Shown here in pieces: positions 34,041 to 45,345 of a stretch of DNA of 64,000 bases. Numbering within the stretch: the stretch's first letter is position 1; every line of letters starts with the position of its first letter. Location: contig QAOA01002417.1 of the NCBI GenBank assembly GCA_003255065.1, forward strand, positions 2,613,846 through 2,677,845. Reading direction: 5' to 3'. The notes under the pieces were generated by a model. It did not search any database. It was not told where the DNA came from and saw only the letters and a list, made by a program, of their open reading frames with translations. Made by a program: the position numbers and the translations under genes. Source of the DNA: Cercis canadensis. Its lineage: Eukaryota; Streptophyta; Magnoliopsida; Fabales; Fabaceae.

Positions 34041-37000
34041 ATGAGCTTTCAGGACATTGAAGCTGGCCGGCCTTTCGCTTCGAGGCGAGACCTAATCAAT
34101 GGCAAGCAAGACCCTACACAAGCGGTGGCGTCCGGTATATTTCAGATCAACACCGCCGTGTCCACGTTTCAGAGGCTCGTCAACACCCTTGGAACCCCGA
34201 AAGACACCCCGGAGCTACGCGAGAAGCTGTGAGTGCATTCATCCTTATAATTTGATTCTTGTTATTGTGGAATACTTTGTTTCGTCTACGACGTGCGCGT
34301 GTATATTCCGTGGTTATGGTCCAACTATGGGTAATTCTGGTTTGCGTTGATTAAATTGCATGTCACTTCTTTCTTATGAGTACAATGAATTGAGCTCAGT
34401 TGCTCTTCTCTGAGCAAGCCGTGCTATAAATGTTGCTAGTTCGATTTGAATGTTGAATATGATCAGTTGATAGCGTTTTGTTTAACGTAGGTGGCTCTAT
34501 GTCATCATTTGGAAGTTCCTTGTTTAGGGTTGAAGAGAGGCTGGGTTTTGGGGGGGCGGGGGTGGGGGTGNGTTGGGGGTTCATTTTGACCCATCAGTAT
34601 CATAAAGATATTAATGGAGAAAAGTTTCAATACATTTAATTGTAATGCGGTTTTTGCATGTGTATGGGTGCATCTTTTGTAGAGTAATGATTTTCTTCTT
34701 TTAATTTTATATTTACTCTGCTATAGTCCGTCAGATGCCTGGAACTGTACTATTTAGGTTCTAGAATCATCAACAAAACGCCCCTGGTAATCATTAAGTT
34801 TGATTATTGAATCTACCCATGGTGTGTCATAATGCAATAAGATAAGCGGGAGCTCTTTCTAAATTCTTATTACTTGCACTTCTTTACGAGATCGTAGTAT
34901 GTCACGTCATCTCTTCCCCGTTGCATTGAAGAGTACCTATGCACTATTTCCGTTTCACTGATAAGGCAGATAGAGTTGGGGTGGGGGTCTACAATGTGAT
35001 ACTAAAGTATGACCGGGGGGATACATGCTAACTATGGGTAGAAAGCAGGAACCTTTATGTAAATAATTTCAGGGGGTTACAGATCTCTTATACTACCTTG
35101 AAGCCTATATTCTTGACACCTGATAAGGAATGCTTCTTGCCACTTGATTAGTGAAATGACCTTTTGTAATGAAACCAAAGTCACATGTTTGGGTTGTATT
35201 CAACCTTGTGAAAGCTTTACTGCTGCTAGATCCTTTAACTTAACAATTTGGAGCTACAACTTTATTACCAGTTGTCTGTCATTTTCTTGTTTAACATTTC
35301 ATGGGCATGCTACAGTGCTTCCACTTCTCGGACTTTCAAGGTATTTTTTACAATGGTTTTTCGTTCTTGGGATTAAGTCATATTGGTAGGATCATATAAA
35401 ATTCATATCAAGACGTATTATGTTATAGAGCAATTCACAACTCCCCTGTACTTATAACCTTAAGTTTAGTTGTATCTATCTCAAAATAAAACTTACCAGC
35501 AGTTAGGTTCATGATTTAAGAGCATATAACCACTGTCAAGGGCTGTTTGATGAGCTGAACTTCAATTCTTTTCAATAAGTTTTAATAAAGTCGATGACTT
35601 CTGAACATTGTAAATCCTCAATACTTAACTGAGTCTGACTGTTCTTAACTTGCAGGCGCAAGACAAGACTACATATTGGGCAATTGGTGAAGGATACATC
35701 AGCTAAACTCAAGCAAGCTAGTGACATAGATCACCATGTTGAAGTTAATGTAAGTTTTGAGTTTGGACCTTTATCTTGCCTTGTGCTTTGTATGCATATC
35801 CAAAAGCACAATTTAATGGCATGTAATTAGTTAGAATGAGGATTAAAGACTTGCTAAGGTCAACTTCTGGAATAAGTAAAATCTTCTGGGAACTATATAT
35901 TTTTAAACTTGTTGAAATGCTTACTGTCACTTTTAGGGTGGTGCGTCTACAAATTGTTTTGCTCTCATTTTCAAATTGATCATAAAATGTTTGTTGTATT
36001 TTTCTTTTTTGGATGACATGTCCTTGAATACCTTCCTCATGATTGCAGGCAAGCAAGAAGATTGCAGATGCTAAACTTGCTAAAGATTTTCAGGCAGTGC
36101 TGAAAGAATTTCAGAAGGCTCAGCGGCTTGCAGCTGAGAGGGAAACAGCTTACACTCCATTTGTTCCACAAGCAGTTCTTCCTTCCAGGTGATTTAATTA
36201 TCTATTATCAGAGTCTGTAACAGTTAAAGGGGCAATATTATGCCTAATTTCCTTTTGTATGTGGATGTGACTTTGTGGAGTGGACTGTATCTATGCAATG
36301 AAGTAAGAATAGGCTACCTTACGAAAACTACAGCATTATTTTTTCTATACTTGGTTGTTTGGTGATGACTTGTGCTTTTCTGGTGGTCATTAGTGCACTG
36401 TTGTTCTTGGTTATTTCTTATTACTGATGTATTTGTTGCTTATGAAGTGGGCCTTTTCTGTCTTGCTTGCAGCTATACAGCTAGTGAGGTTGATATAAGT
36501 TCTGATAAAACTCCAGAACATCGCGCTCTTCTTGTGGAGTCTAGAAGGTGATTTCTCATCTTATAATTAACAAATGAGTGATATTCCATTTTTAAATTCG
36601 TTTTCAAGGGATTATTACATTGTTTATTATAAGAACCTCTGCAGTACTCATGAAATTTTATATAGTTATTACAGCATGTTGTCTGTTATGACTGGCCATA
36701 AATCAGTATCGTGAAATTTAACTTTAAGTGAAATAATAGCGTTTCTTAATTGCAAGCTATTTAATGCTGAAAAAAATTGATACCAAAACCTTCTTTTTCT
36801 TCATTCTTACTTTTAAGTGGTGCGAAGGAGTTGGTCTCAGGATCCTGTTATGCATCATATTAAATTTAATAAAATCCAAATTTACAATCATATTGTTTGT
36901 ACCTGAACTCTTGTGTTATTCATACGGCAGGCAGGAGGTTTTACTGTTGGATAATGAGATTGCCTTCAACGAGGCTATCATTGAAGAAAGAGAGCAAGGT

Positions 37001-37791
37001 ATTCAAGAAATTCAGCTGCAAATTGGTGAAGTAAATGAGATTTTCAAAGATTTAGCTGTGCTTGTTCATGAGCAAGGAGCTATGATTGGTAACTCATTTT
37101 ATTATTTTTTCCTCTTTTTGTCTTTGTTGAGTATGCATCTTTTTTTATTAACTTCAGTACTTGCCTGGACTTTTTCATGTCATCTTATGTCAACCATTTC
37201 CATTTTGTAGATGATATTGGTTCCAACATTGAGAACTCCCACGTAGCAACTGCACAAGGAAAATCTCAACTTGTGAAAGCTGCGAAGACCCAAAGATCAA
37301 ATTCATCTCTGGTAACTTAATTAAGTTTTTTTCTTTTTAAATTTTTAAGATTTTTTATATTAGATGTGGAACATCCTGAGTAATTTCACTTTATAGGATT
37401 ACTGACTTAACTCAGTTTTTTAAGATCTCATTGTGTGAACGCCATCTTAATATATCAAGGCTAAACTATTTATAATGCCACAGATTGTATCAATAGTGGG
37501 TTTCAGTTGCATGATGCGTTTTTTTTCTTTTTGTTGTTTTTGGGGGTAGTGGGGTTGGGGGGCATCATGGTTGATGGGTTTCTTTAATTCAATAGTCCTA
37601 CTTAGGGGAGCAGTTGTAGATTGTCTCCATCTTAACATTGATCATAGCTTTATTTCTTCTTGTTTACCCTTCAAAGCCTCATATTTTTCTTTGTTAATCT
37701 TACATGTCTTTTTTTTTTTTTTTAGACATGTTTGCTCTTGGTGATTTTTGGGATTGTGCTTCTCATCGTGATCATAGTTCTGGCGGCTTAG
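34041..37791 (+). CDS. SYP22: Qa-SNARE syntaxin of the SYP2 (SYP22/VAM3) family
   Basis: Seven exons (34041-34228, 35656-35749, 36049-36188, 36473-36547, 36931-37088, 37211-37311, 37726-37791) give 273 residues, the normal length. The N-terminus [11 protein letters not shown] is typical of SYP22/SYP23. Residues ~28-145 form the three-helix Habc regulatory domain. The SNARE motif covers ~180-245 and has the Qa zero-layer glutamine at residue 214 ([12 protein letters not shown]). A C-terminal membrane anchor occupies ~253-273 ([19 protein letters not shown]). SYP2 syntaxins mediate fusion at the vacuole and prevacuolar compartment with VTI11, SYP51 and VAMP727. The terminal exon is short and separated from the rest by an intron, so the membrane anchor is encoded almost alone. 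In Arabidopsis one SYP2 member (SYP24, At1g32270) lies close to SAMBA and MKK10, which fits the order seen here. Confidence 0.95.
34542..34580 (+). promoter_or_regulatory. G-run tract in SYP22 intron 1
   Basis: Four or more long G runs (GGGGGGG, GGGGG, GGGGG, GGGGG) lie close together on the transcribed sense strand, with an N at 34571 among them. The sequence can form a G-quadruplex in DNA or pre-mRNA. The N suggests that the run was hard to sequence. Confidence 0.55.
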
Positions 37792-39189
37792 TGAAAGGTT
37801 GTCTCAATTCCGTCAAGGAACAAACTCAATATCCACTGAGCAGCTGATAGCATCTCCCTTGCTGATTTCCTTGAGTGATGTTTTACCAGATCTCATGATT
37901 GACCGAAGTTTGTCGCATCTGGTTTCAGTTCATGATGTGGGAAATTCACTAGGTAAATGGTGGTTTTGTTGTGGGGTGTATGTTCTCTTCTCTAAGTTTG
38001 TCTTCTGGGTTTTAAGGATGTGTCACAACCTGCTTGTTGTGTAATGGTTCTCTTTTTATTTATTTAATAAAGAAATCATTATTCTTTGGATGTTCCTTTA
38101 CCTGTAAATGCAACATCAAGATTGGCAGTGCTGACTCTTCTTTAACAAAAGCTTGGTTTGAGGATAAACCCCGTCTCTTAGTGGCGTCCTTTCCCTAAAT
38201 TAGGATCTTCAGGTTTGCTTGCTTGGGTCTAAACCTTTATGCAGGGGAAAGTTGGTGTATTCCAAAGTTCTGTTAATGATAAAAAATTATGATACTTTTA
38301 TGTAGTGCAAACTCGTTTGTCTATTTTGAGTGATTATGAAAAAAATATAGCGAGACATCAAAACAAGATAAATAAATTATGGTTTCGGCCCCCTCTAAAT
38401 AATAAAGGCATGCTCTTGCGTAATACCAATAATGGTCCAATACCAATAAATTACGTTTGATTAACACGGATTCCATTATCGTAACTCACAGGTTCTTTGC
38501 AATTCCTGCAAGGTGATTCCTGGCGGCGACTTGTAACCCGCTGGCAGTTTATTGGTTTCATCGTTCTTTGGTTTTCTTTGTTTAATTTTGGTTTCATTAA
38601 TCACTTGTCTAATTGTGTTCATGAAGTTATCTTAGATTGCCTTGGAAGTTACTTGTCAGGGTAAGTAAGTTGATTCGTATTTTCAGAATTGGATTAGTTC
38701 ACGCAAATTTCTGCATAAATCATCCTTCATTGGATGAAGTTCTAACAATAACGTGTTAAGAGTATTCATGTTCGACACTTTCTAAGGGAATAATAGGTTC
38801 TTTTCGTTGTCCTTTTAGAATTTATGATTAACTCGACCCCAAACTTCTGATATGATCAGAGTATATTCAATTGTATGACTTTTTCTTCTATTAAAGTCTT
38901 CATTAAGAACGGTCAATTCCATGGTCATGACTCATGAGAAGAGGCTGAAGAATTTTCCCATAATCTATTGACTTCCCATTGTTGCCCCCCTCAATAGAGA
39001 GTAGATTACGAGTCAACCAATAAAGGGCAAGCTTGGGTGGGAACTGCAGTGTTATTAGGTTACAAGCGTCAGAAAGAGCCTGAAAGAGATTCATTTCCTT
39101 TCTTACCATTGATAAACTTAATGCAACAGAATATATATATATATATAGCAAACAGAAAGGTGCAGGGACACCGAATTCAGAAATGCACT
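37792..39189. other. convergent region between SYP22 and PIG-X
   Basis: The two genes point toward each other here, so this interval holds their 3' UTRs and terminators. Sequence just after 37791 is likely 3' UTR; a (TA)n run occurs near 39132. No gene is visible. Confidence 0.55.
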
Positions 39190-41027
39190 TCAAGAATTCA
39201 AGCTCTCTTTTCGATCTTTGCACTGTCTGCTGTTAGAATAACTTAAGGATGTCAAAACAATTAGAAGAGTTGATAATAAGGCTGCAATAAATGTAACGGT
39301 AGACACAAGTTCAGCATGTGCCTTTCTTCCTGAAGGTATTTTCCATACAATATCAGCGCCATTTGGATTTGCATCATCATTAATCAATTTGAAGAAACAG
39401 CTGCGATTTTCCACCTTTTCCTTTGTGTTGCAGCGGACCAACATATCAGGCAAACCAAATTTAACAGACGAGTAGCCACTTTCATTTAGAGGCTGCAAAA
39501 AAAGGAGGGGAAAAAAAAAGGAACTGAGGCAATAATGAAGAGTGCTTAAAACTTCAAAGCTGCAGCCATTTTGTTGTTGCTGAAGGACAACCAATGATAC
39601 TAGTATAGCATTACTATATAGCACTAATATTAAGACAGGAAAGTATGCTATATGGAAATGTCTTGACATGATCTGGTGGAAGCAATTACGATATGCTGAT
39701 GGTGACTTAAAAGGATCTGTAACTCTCCTTGATTTCCAGAACACAGATTTCGATAAGCATAAAGGGTAATTTTAGCTGAAAATGGCATTGTGATATACGG
39801 GTTACTATGCTGGTTCTCAAACCATAATAACCTTTACTTACTTGATATCGTGCATGTAATGGAAGCTCTATGTTGATGTCAATTGGCTCCATTAAGATCT
39901 TTGGGTCAACATCTAAGTGGATTTCAACAGCAGAGCGATTGGACAAGAATGAAGGCAACTCCAAGTTCGTATCCCCAAAGACAGTTACATCACTGAACAC
40001 TGCAATAACTAGTGTCACTGACTTGAAGAAAATAAAGAGATTATACTGAACTTAAATCTCTTTTATCTTTATGGTTTTTATATCTGAAAAAGCATATGAA
40101 GAATATTTACCACCACGCTGCACAAGATGTTGTAGTTCAAACGGATCAGCAAAAACTCCAGAGGGCAATCTTTCAATAATTATGAACTCACATGAGCAGC
40201 TTAACAATTCATATACAGACTTTGATTGTTTGGTTTGATATTTGATAAAAGTGGACACACAACGATGAGAACCTTCGCCAATAAGATTGCGCTGTAGAAG
40301 AGACAATCTTAACTCAAAATTATGGTCATCTGGAAGCACTCCACACAAACCAAAGGGGATTTCTTGAGACATGAAATTGTCAAAATCTGAATCAAGTAAG
40401 CTATCATATCTCTCATAGTAGGACTGCATCAGAAATTTCTTGAAGGTAGAAAAAACATCAACATTTGCTCCATGAGAGTTAGAACTTGGAGAACCTGCCA
40501 CCTGAACATGCAAGACATGAGTACCAAAATTAGATTTGAAAAGCTCGCACTTTAATTTGATAATCAGTATAGTTTTGTTTAATGCTAGAAAAATATCAAT
40601 TGCACGGAGTAAGCATGCAAAAATGACTAAATAAGTATTTAATGACAAATAATAAGTTAAAAAGACAAGCAATTTAGCATCATTTACTGAATTTTCTTCT
40701 AGGTGCATATAACAGATTATTCATCTTCTGTTGTTTTTTAGCTGCATTTTCAGGTCCCTTTCATGCATTTTAAGTTGAATAAACTACAAAGAATAGAAAT
40801 GGCAAGCAGGGGCAGAAAATTGGGCTTCTTTTTTTGGTTCACTTAAATGAATTGTAACAATGAAGAGCAGAATTCCAGAAACATGTAGTGATCCAGAGAA
40901 GAAAGTTTTTTCTACTCACTTGGCTTGGAATTGAATAACTAGGCAAGCAGCTGCCAGGGAAGCCCATCAATGAAATTCCAACTAACAAAGAAATGTAGAA
41001 ACGAATACATCGCTGAGTCTCCATCAT
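39190..41027 (-). CDS. PIGX: PIG-X, GPI mannosyltransferase I stabilising subunit
   Basis: Four coding exons on the minus strand (40920-41027, 40111-40501, 39842-39999, 39190-39492) join in phase to give 319 residues. The first ~30 residues are a hydrophobic signal peptide (FYISLLVGISLMGFPGSC). The luminal part contains the family motif ELPLHARYQ at ~211-219, immediately followed by PLNESGY across an intron, and a region FGDTNLELPSFLSNRS with a potential N-glycosylation site. A single membrane segment near residues 281-303 and a short basic tail end the protein. PIG-X (Pbn1 in yeast) stabilises PIG-M, the ER enzyme that adds the first mannose to the GPI precursor using dolichol-phosphate-mannose. 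An acceptor just upstream of the ATG and a donor at about 41169 imply a separate leader exon at about 41170-41300. The gene starts close to, and diverges from, SAMBA. Confidence 0.92.
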
Positions 41028-41610
41028 AAGAACTGAATCAGAAAATAGATGTTTAACAGAACCATCAGGAATTCTGAGTACTTTCATGGATCAGTTATAA
41101 AAAAGAAAAAAACAAATCGAATCACAGTACTGCAGAATACATCAGAAAGAGAAAGAGAGAGGAGCTTACCTGGATATGTCCAAATTTTCTTATGTTCTCC
41201 TAGTTTTTTACATACATCGAAGAAATATGGAAGATGATAAATTAGAATAGCATAGGTAGAAGCAAAAGGAGATCGTCCCTGTGCTCTCTCCCCTGGTTTC
41301 TGTATATTTCGAACGAACGGAATGTTTGGTTGGAGATACGCCGGCGCGTCTTTATGACGCGCTGTTAATAGGCCTGTAGTGGACTACTAGCGGCCCAAAT
41401 ATGAGTTCAATTGATGGGACATAAATGGGCCTCGAGAGCTAAAGCCCAACTAACTGCGAATTTTTCAGAGTACTTCCGAGGAACACGGAAGGGTAACGGA
41501 AGTTGAGAACCAGACATTTGTTCAGTTGTTGAGAAGAAAAGCTGAAAATTGGAGAGGGGTTGAAAGCTTTTTGCGCGGGAAAAAATCGATTTGGGGAAAG
41601 TAAGGATAAG
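41028..41610. promoter_or_regulatory. bidirectional promoter of PIGX and SAMBA
   Basis: The two start codons are 584 bp apart and face outward. The middle contains GGCCCA at 41392-41397, TGGGCC at 41426-41431 and AGCCCAA near 41444, which are site II-type elements. After allowing for the PIG-X leader exon (about 41170-41300) and the SAMBA leader, the shared promoter is probably under 250 bp. An E2F-type site lies on the SAMBA side. Confidence 0.6.
41568..41585 (+). promoter_or_regulatory. E2F-type site upstream of SAMBA
   Basis: The sequence TTTTTGCGCGGGAAAAAA is a near-perfect E2F site (TTTSGCGC-like, almost palindromic). It ends 25 bp before the SAMBA start codon, so it is in the leader or the core promoter. 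E2F factors drive S-phase genes. This agrees with SAMBA acting on the cell cycle but is inference from motif and place. Confidence 0.65.
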
Positions 41611-43487
41611 ATGAATAGTTCATCGCCTGCTCACTCATCACTATCAACAACAGCAATTGTAGGTGGAGGAGGAGGAGGTGGTGGGAGCAGTGCAGCTCTG
41701 GGCGTTGACGATTTTCACTTCCCATCTGATCTCATCTCCGTACAAGATAGAAAGGAGGAGGCCATGCTAGGTTAGTTTTGTTTTCTGTTCCTTTCACAAT
41801 CACATTTTCTGAGCAATTTCACTCTTCTTGTTAGGTTATTCATTTTCAGCTTTCATTTTACATTAGTACATATGTTCTAAAGTAACTTTCTAGTTCTCTG
41901 TTTACGCTCAATGTCTTGGAAAGGGAAATTCCAGCGATTTGGTAATTTCATTTTTTAAATTTAATTATATCACTACCGTGTTTTCAAGGTTTTCTCTCAA
42001 TTACTGAAGAAGGGATGAGAGCGTATGTTGGGGTAGCTTCAGTTTCATGTATTGGACTTGTATTTTCACCTCTCAAGTTGGAAGATTCTTTTGTTCCTGA
42101 AGCTACTACAGAAAAGAAAGGAATGTCGTATAAAAATTATAAACATATGATGCTTGGTTTCCTATTATGGAATACCCTCCTCAACTAATCAAATAGTCCA
42201 CGACCTTTTCCTGAAGAAATCCTAGTATATGAAATGAAATGAAAATTGCTATACTCAGTTTCTTAATCTTATGGTCCTGGCTTACCTTATGCACAGTATT
42301 GTAAGTGGAGTCGTGCATCAAGGGTTTACTTCTAAGGTTTTAACTTTTGAAGGGATGTGAAGAGTTCTATTGTCCAAAAAAAAAAATAGTTCTCTTGATT
42401 TCTTCAACATAAAATTTTTCAAGTCATTTCAACTGACCCAAATAATTACATCAACTCATATCGGAGAAGCATTGTGTTTGGAGGCTCTTGTGAATAACAG
42501 AGTTTTCGTGAATTATCATCTCTACTTATTCTTGTAGCATTGATTATGTGATAGGTTTCCGTTTCATTTAGCTTTACTACCATGAGCATTATAGATTCTT
42601 TGTCTTTTGATGTTTCCTTATAGGTTTCTCAGGTTTGAACTTACCTGTAACCTTAAATTGCAATAAGGTTAGGATTCTTATCTGTGGGGCCTGTTTTATC
42701 AGGCATGTTTCAATCACTCTTTTTTGTTACTAAAAAAATGGAGGGATATGATAAATCTTTGGTTTTGGTAGGGTACTGCACTTGGCCTCCTTAGTTCTAA
42801 AGCCCTTTTATCTGTGCAACCTGAACAATCACATGAAACATGAATTTAGACAGTTTGCTTTCAATTTGCAGTTCTAAAATCGGATCTCATGGCTGCACTT
42901 GACAAGGAGGTTAAATCCTTGGATGAAGATAACTGGAAGTTTGAAGGACCTCGTTCCCGGATCCACCTTGTATCAAGTCGAGGGGGTTTGTATATAAACC
43001 ACTGAATGGCCTCTACATTACTGCACTACTTTGTTGGTTCTGTGGATTATCATATGACCTAAATGTTAATTTGATTCTCGTCGATAGTCTTGCGTTATAT
43101 TAATTGATGCAGCCAACTTCAGTTAATGCTCATAACTATAACTTATTGTTGTTAGAACTACCTAAATGAAATTCTTCTGAACACGGTTGAAAGTAGAGGC
43201 AGCATCCTATTTAAGACACCTTTCCTGTGACCGACATTTTTTTTCCCTATTTGTTAATTTCTTTGACATGTAGAATGATCTAAAATTGGTTGGCTGTGGC
43301 TGTTTTTGTGGTTCTAAAATCATTATTTGTTTTTGGAAAGCAGCATTTCCATTCCATGACTTTGATAGAGCTTGTATTAGGTGGGACGTTCATTGTTTGT
43401 GTTTCCTCTGAATATTCTGCCGCAGGTGGTTATCTCCGCAAGCCCAGAGAAACTTCAAAGAACTGGAAATTGAGTCCATCAAAATAG
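41611..43487 (+). CDS. SAMBA: SAMBA, plant-specific regulator of the anaphase-promoting complex
   Basis: Three exons (41611-41770, 42872-42985, 43426-43487) give 111 residues; every junction is phase 1 and completes a Val or Gly codon. The N-terminus has Ser-rich sequence and an eight-glycine run. The conserved core VLKSDLMAALDKEVKSLDED continues with NWKFEGPRSRIHLVS and is the part I recognise as SAMBA. SAMBA binds APC3 and limits APC/C activity toward A2-type cyclins in early development of Arabidopsis (At1g32310). The neighbouring MKK10-like and HSFA1 genes appear next to it in Arabidopsis too, which supports the identification. The protein is very small and has no enzymatic domain. The ORF frame opens before the ATG; the start is taken at the ATG that begins the Ser-rich segment. 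Confidence 0.82.
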
Positions 43488-44349
43488 TTCTTGTAAAGCA
43501 CTGTCTGTGTTAATGATCACTCCTTGCTCTCTTTTTTTGGGTTTGATACCCTGCTGATATTGTTGGGTCCTTTCTTTCTTTCTTTGAATTTTTGGGTCCA
43601 TGTTGAAGGCAAAAATATGGAAACCATTATTTTTTGACAGTGCAAGTAGCCAAGATGTTTCTTCTGGTGTTGACCATGTAATATATCTATGGATTCACAT
43701 TTATTGACCTGCATATGCGGGGATGTTATGTTGGCTAATGAGATGAATTTATCTTACTGTTATTAGATTTTCTCGGTCCTCTCTCTTGGCCGCATTAAGT
43801 TTAATTTCTGAAGGGAGTATTGATTGCCTAAACGCAGCCCTTATAGTCATTCTAATATGGGGATTTTTGTTCATTATTATTTTAATTTTGAATTTTCAGA
43901 TGTTTGGCATGAGAACAATGATAGTCTGATTAGAGAAGGAGTCGCTGTGCTTTAGCTATTCTGGTACCAATGACAATGATTGGTTAGTGTCCCCCCAAAT
44001 TGGTAGTTGCTTGTTTGTCAACAAGACTTGTTGGGCATTCCCATTCTAAATTTCATAGTTCTGATATGTTACTTGGAGGATAAAATTAACTTGTTAGATT
44101 AAAGTTAAGGGAATTTCAAAGACTAACTTTTGCTGTGAACATAAAGCAGAAATTTAGTGGTAAAACATTTATTATCACCCACACCGCCATTGAAATGCTG
44201 CTAGTGCGGGCTCATCTGCTCCCTGGTAGTTCCAGATGTTGCCCCAATACAACACTGAGAACAAGGCAGTCAGTATCAGAATGTAAAAAGTATGCAAAAC
44301 TTATTGACGCTCTAATTTCTAACCTTGAAACTCAAAAATTATCTCAGCC
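43488..44349. other. convergent region between SAMBA and the MKK10-like gene
   Basis: The 3' ends of both genes face each other. The sequence should contain both 3' UTRs. No additional coding region is seen. Confidence 0.55.
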
Positions 44350-45345
44350 TCAACGACGCAGAACGTAATCGACCAGCTCTCTGTTAGAACCGCAACTATT
44401 TCTATTCACAAATGGGTGGTCAAGAAGCTGAATCACTGTTGCTCTCTTGTTCCAGTCCTTCTCTAGACACCTCCGGATAAAACTTTGAAACTCCGGCGAC
44501 GCCTTTTCCGGCATCTCCAGGCTTTCCCCGAAGCAAATTGCACAAATTAATGTAACCCAGTCTGGTTTCTGGCCTGGACTAATCAAGGGAAAATGACCGA
44601 GAAGGCATTCTAACATGACCACTCCCATTGACCACACATCTGCTGCAAACCCATCTGCATTTTCACCATTCCACCTCTCAGGATCAACTCTTTCTGGGCT
44701 CATGTAGGCACATGTGCCCGTGTCCAAGTCAGACACCTCAAATTTGCCTTTCACTACGTGACTGATTCCAAAATCTGCAATCTTCACCTCCCCCTTGTCA
44801 TTCACTAGCAAATTTGAGGGTTTAATATCTCTATGCACGATGTGCAAGCCATGTAAATAGTTAAGTCCTTCCAAGACACGCTTAGCCAAGCCAGAGATCA
44901 CCTCCTCTGGTAGTCTATGGTGTGCTCGTAGCACATCATGTAATGAGCCTCCTTCCATGTATTCCATAACAAAGCTTAAATCACTTCCATTTCCATTATC
45001 AGCTTCACTGCAACCATTGTCAAAAACTGCATGGCACCTAACGATATATGGAGAATCCACTCGTTTTAGAATCTCGGCCTCAAGTGTGGCCTGTTGACGG
45101 ATGCCAATGAGGACTTTCAAGGCGTAAAAGGATTGGTTCTTTTTGTGATGGACTTTATAAACTGTGCCACCACTGCCATAGCCAACAACTGCCAGTTTCT
45201 GAAGGTCTGAGAGGTCCTTGATGCTTCGGAAATCCACATAGGAAGCTGACAATGGTGACAATGCTGCCGCTGGAATTGGACGTGGTGCCACTGGCAAGGA
45301 AAGCCGTAGACCTTGCTGCTCTCTCCTTTCTCTCACCAGTGTCAT
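44350..45345 (-). CDS. MKK10: group D MAP kinase kinase, MKK10-like, lacking the activation-loop phospho-sites
   Basis: A single exon encodes 331 residues, as usual for plant group D MAPKKs (MKK7-10). A basic plus hydrophobic docking motif (RERREQQGLRLSLP) is at residues 5-18. The kinase domain runs from ~48 to 313, with glycine loop GYGSGGTVYKV (55-65), ATP-binding Lys77, HRDIKPSNLL (171-180), DFG (191-193) and SPER (216-219), so catalytic residues are present. The usual S/T-x5-S/T pair that MAPKKKs phosphorylate is absent. The positions expected to hold it (residues 201 and 207, three and nine before GTCAY) are Lys and Leu, although Ser205 and Thr209 are near. Arabidopsis MKK10 (At1g32320) also lacks this motif, and gene order (SAMBA - MKK10 - HSFA1D) matches. 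Its role in MAPK signalling is unclear from sequence; it may be weakly active or activated by another route. Confidence 0.9.
   Translation of the reverse strand: MTLVRERREQQGLRLSLPVAPRPIPAAALSPLSASYVDFRSIKDLSDLQKLAVVGYGSGGTVYKVHHKKNQSFYALKVLIGIRQQATLEAEILKRVDSPYIVRCHAVFDNGCSEADNGNGSDLSFVMEYMEGGSLHDVLRAHHRLPEEVISGLAKRVLEGLNYLHGLHIVHRDIKPSNLLVNDKGEVKIADFGISHVVKGKFEVSDLDTGTCAYMSPERVDPERWNGENADGFAADVWSMGVVMLECLLGHFPLISPGQKPDWVTLICAICFGESLEMPEKASPEFQSFIRRCLEKDWNKRATVIQLLDHPFVNRNSCGSNRELVDYVLRR

Noticed and set aside
36764..37210. 148-residue open frame as a separate gene
   Set aside because: Its centre is exon 5 of the SYP22 gene; the ends are intron read-through.
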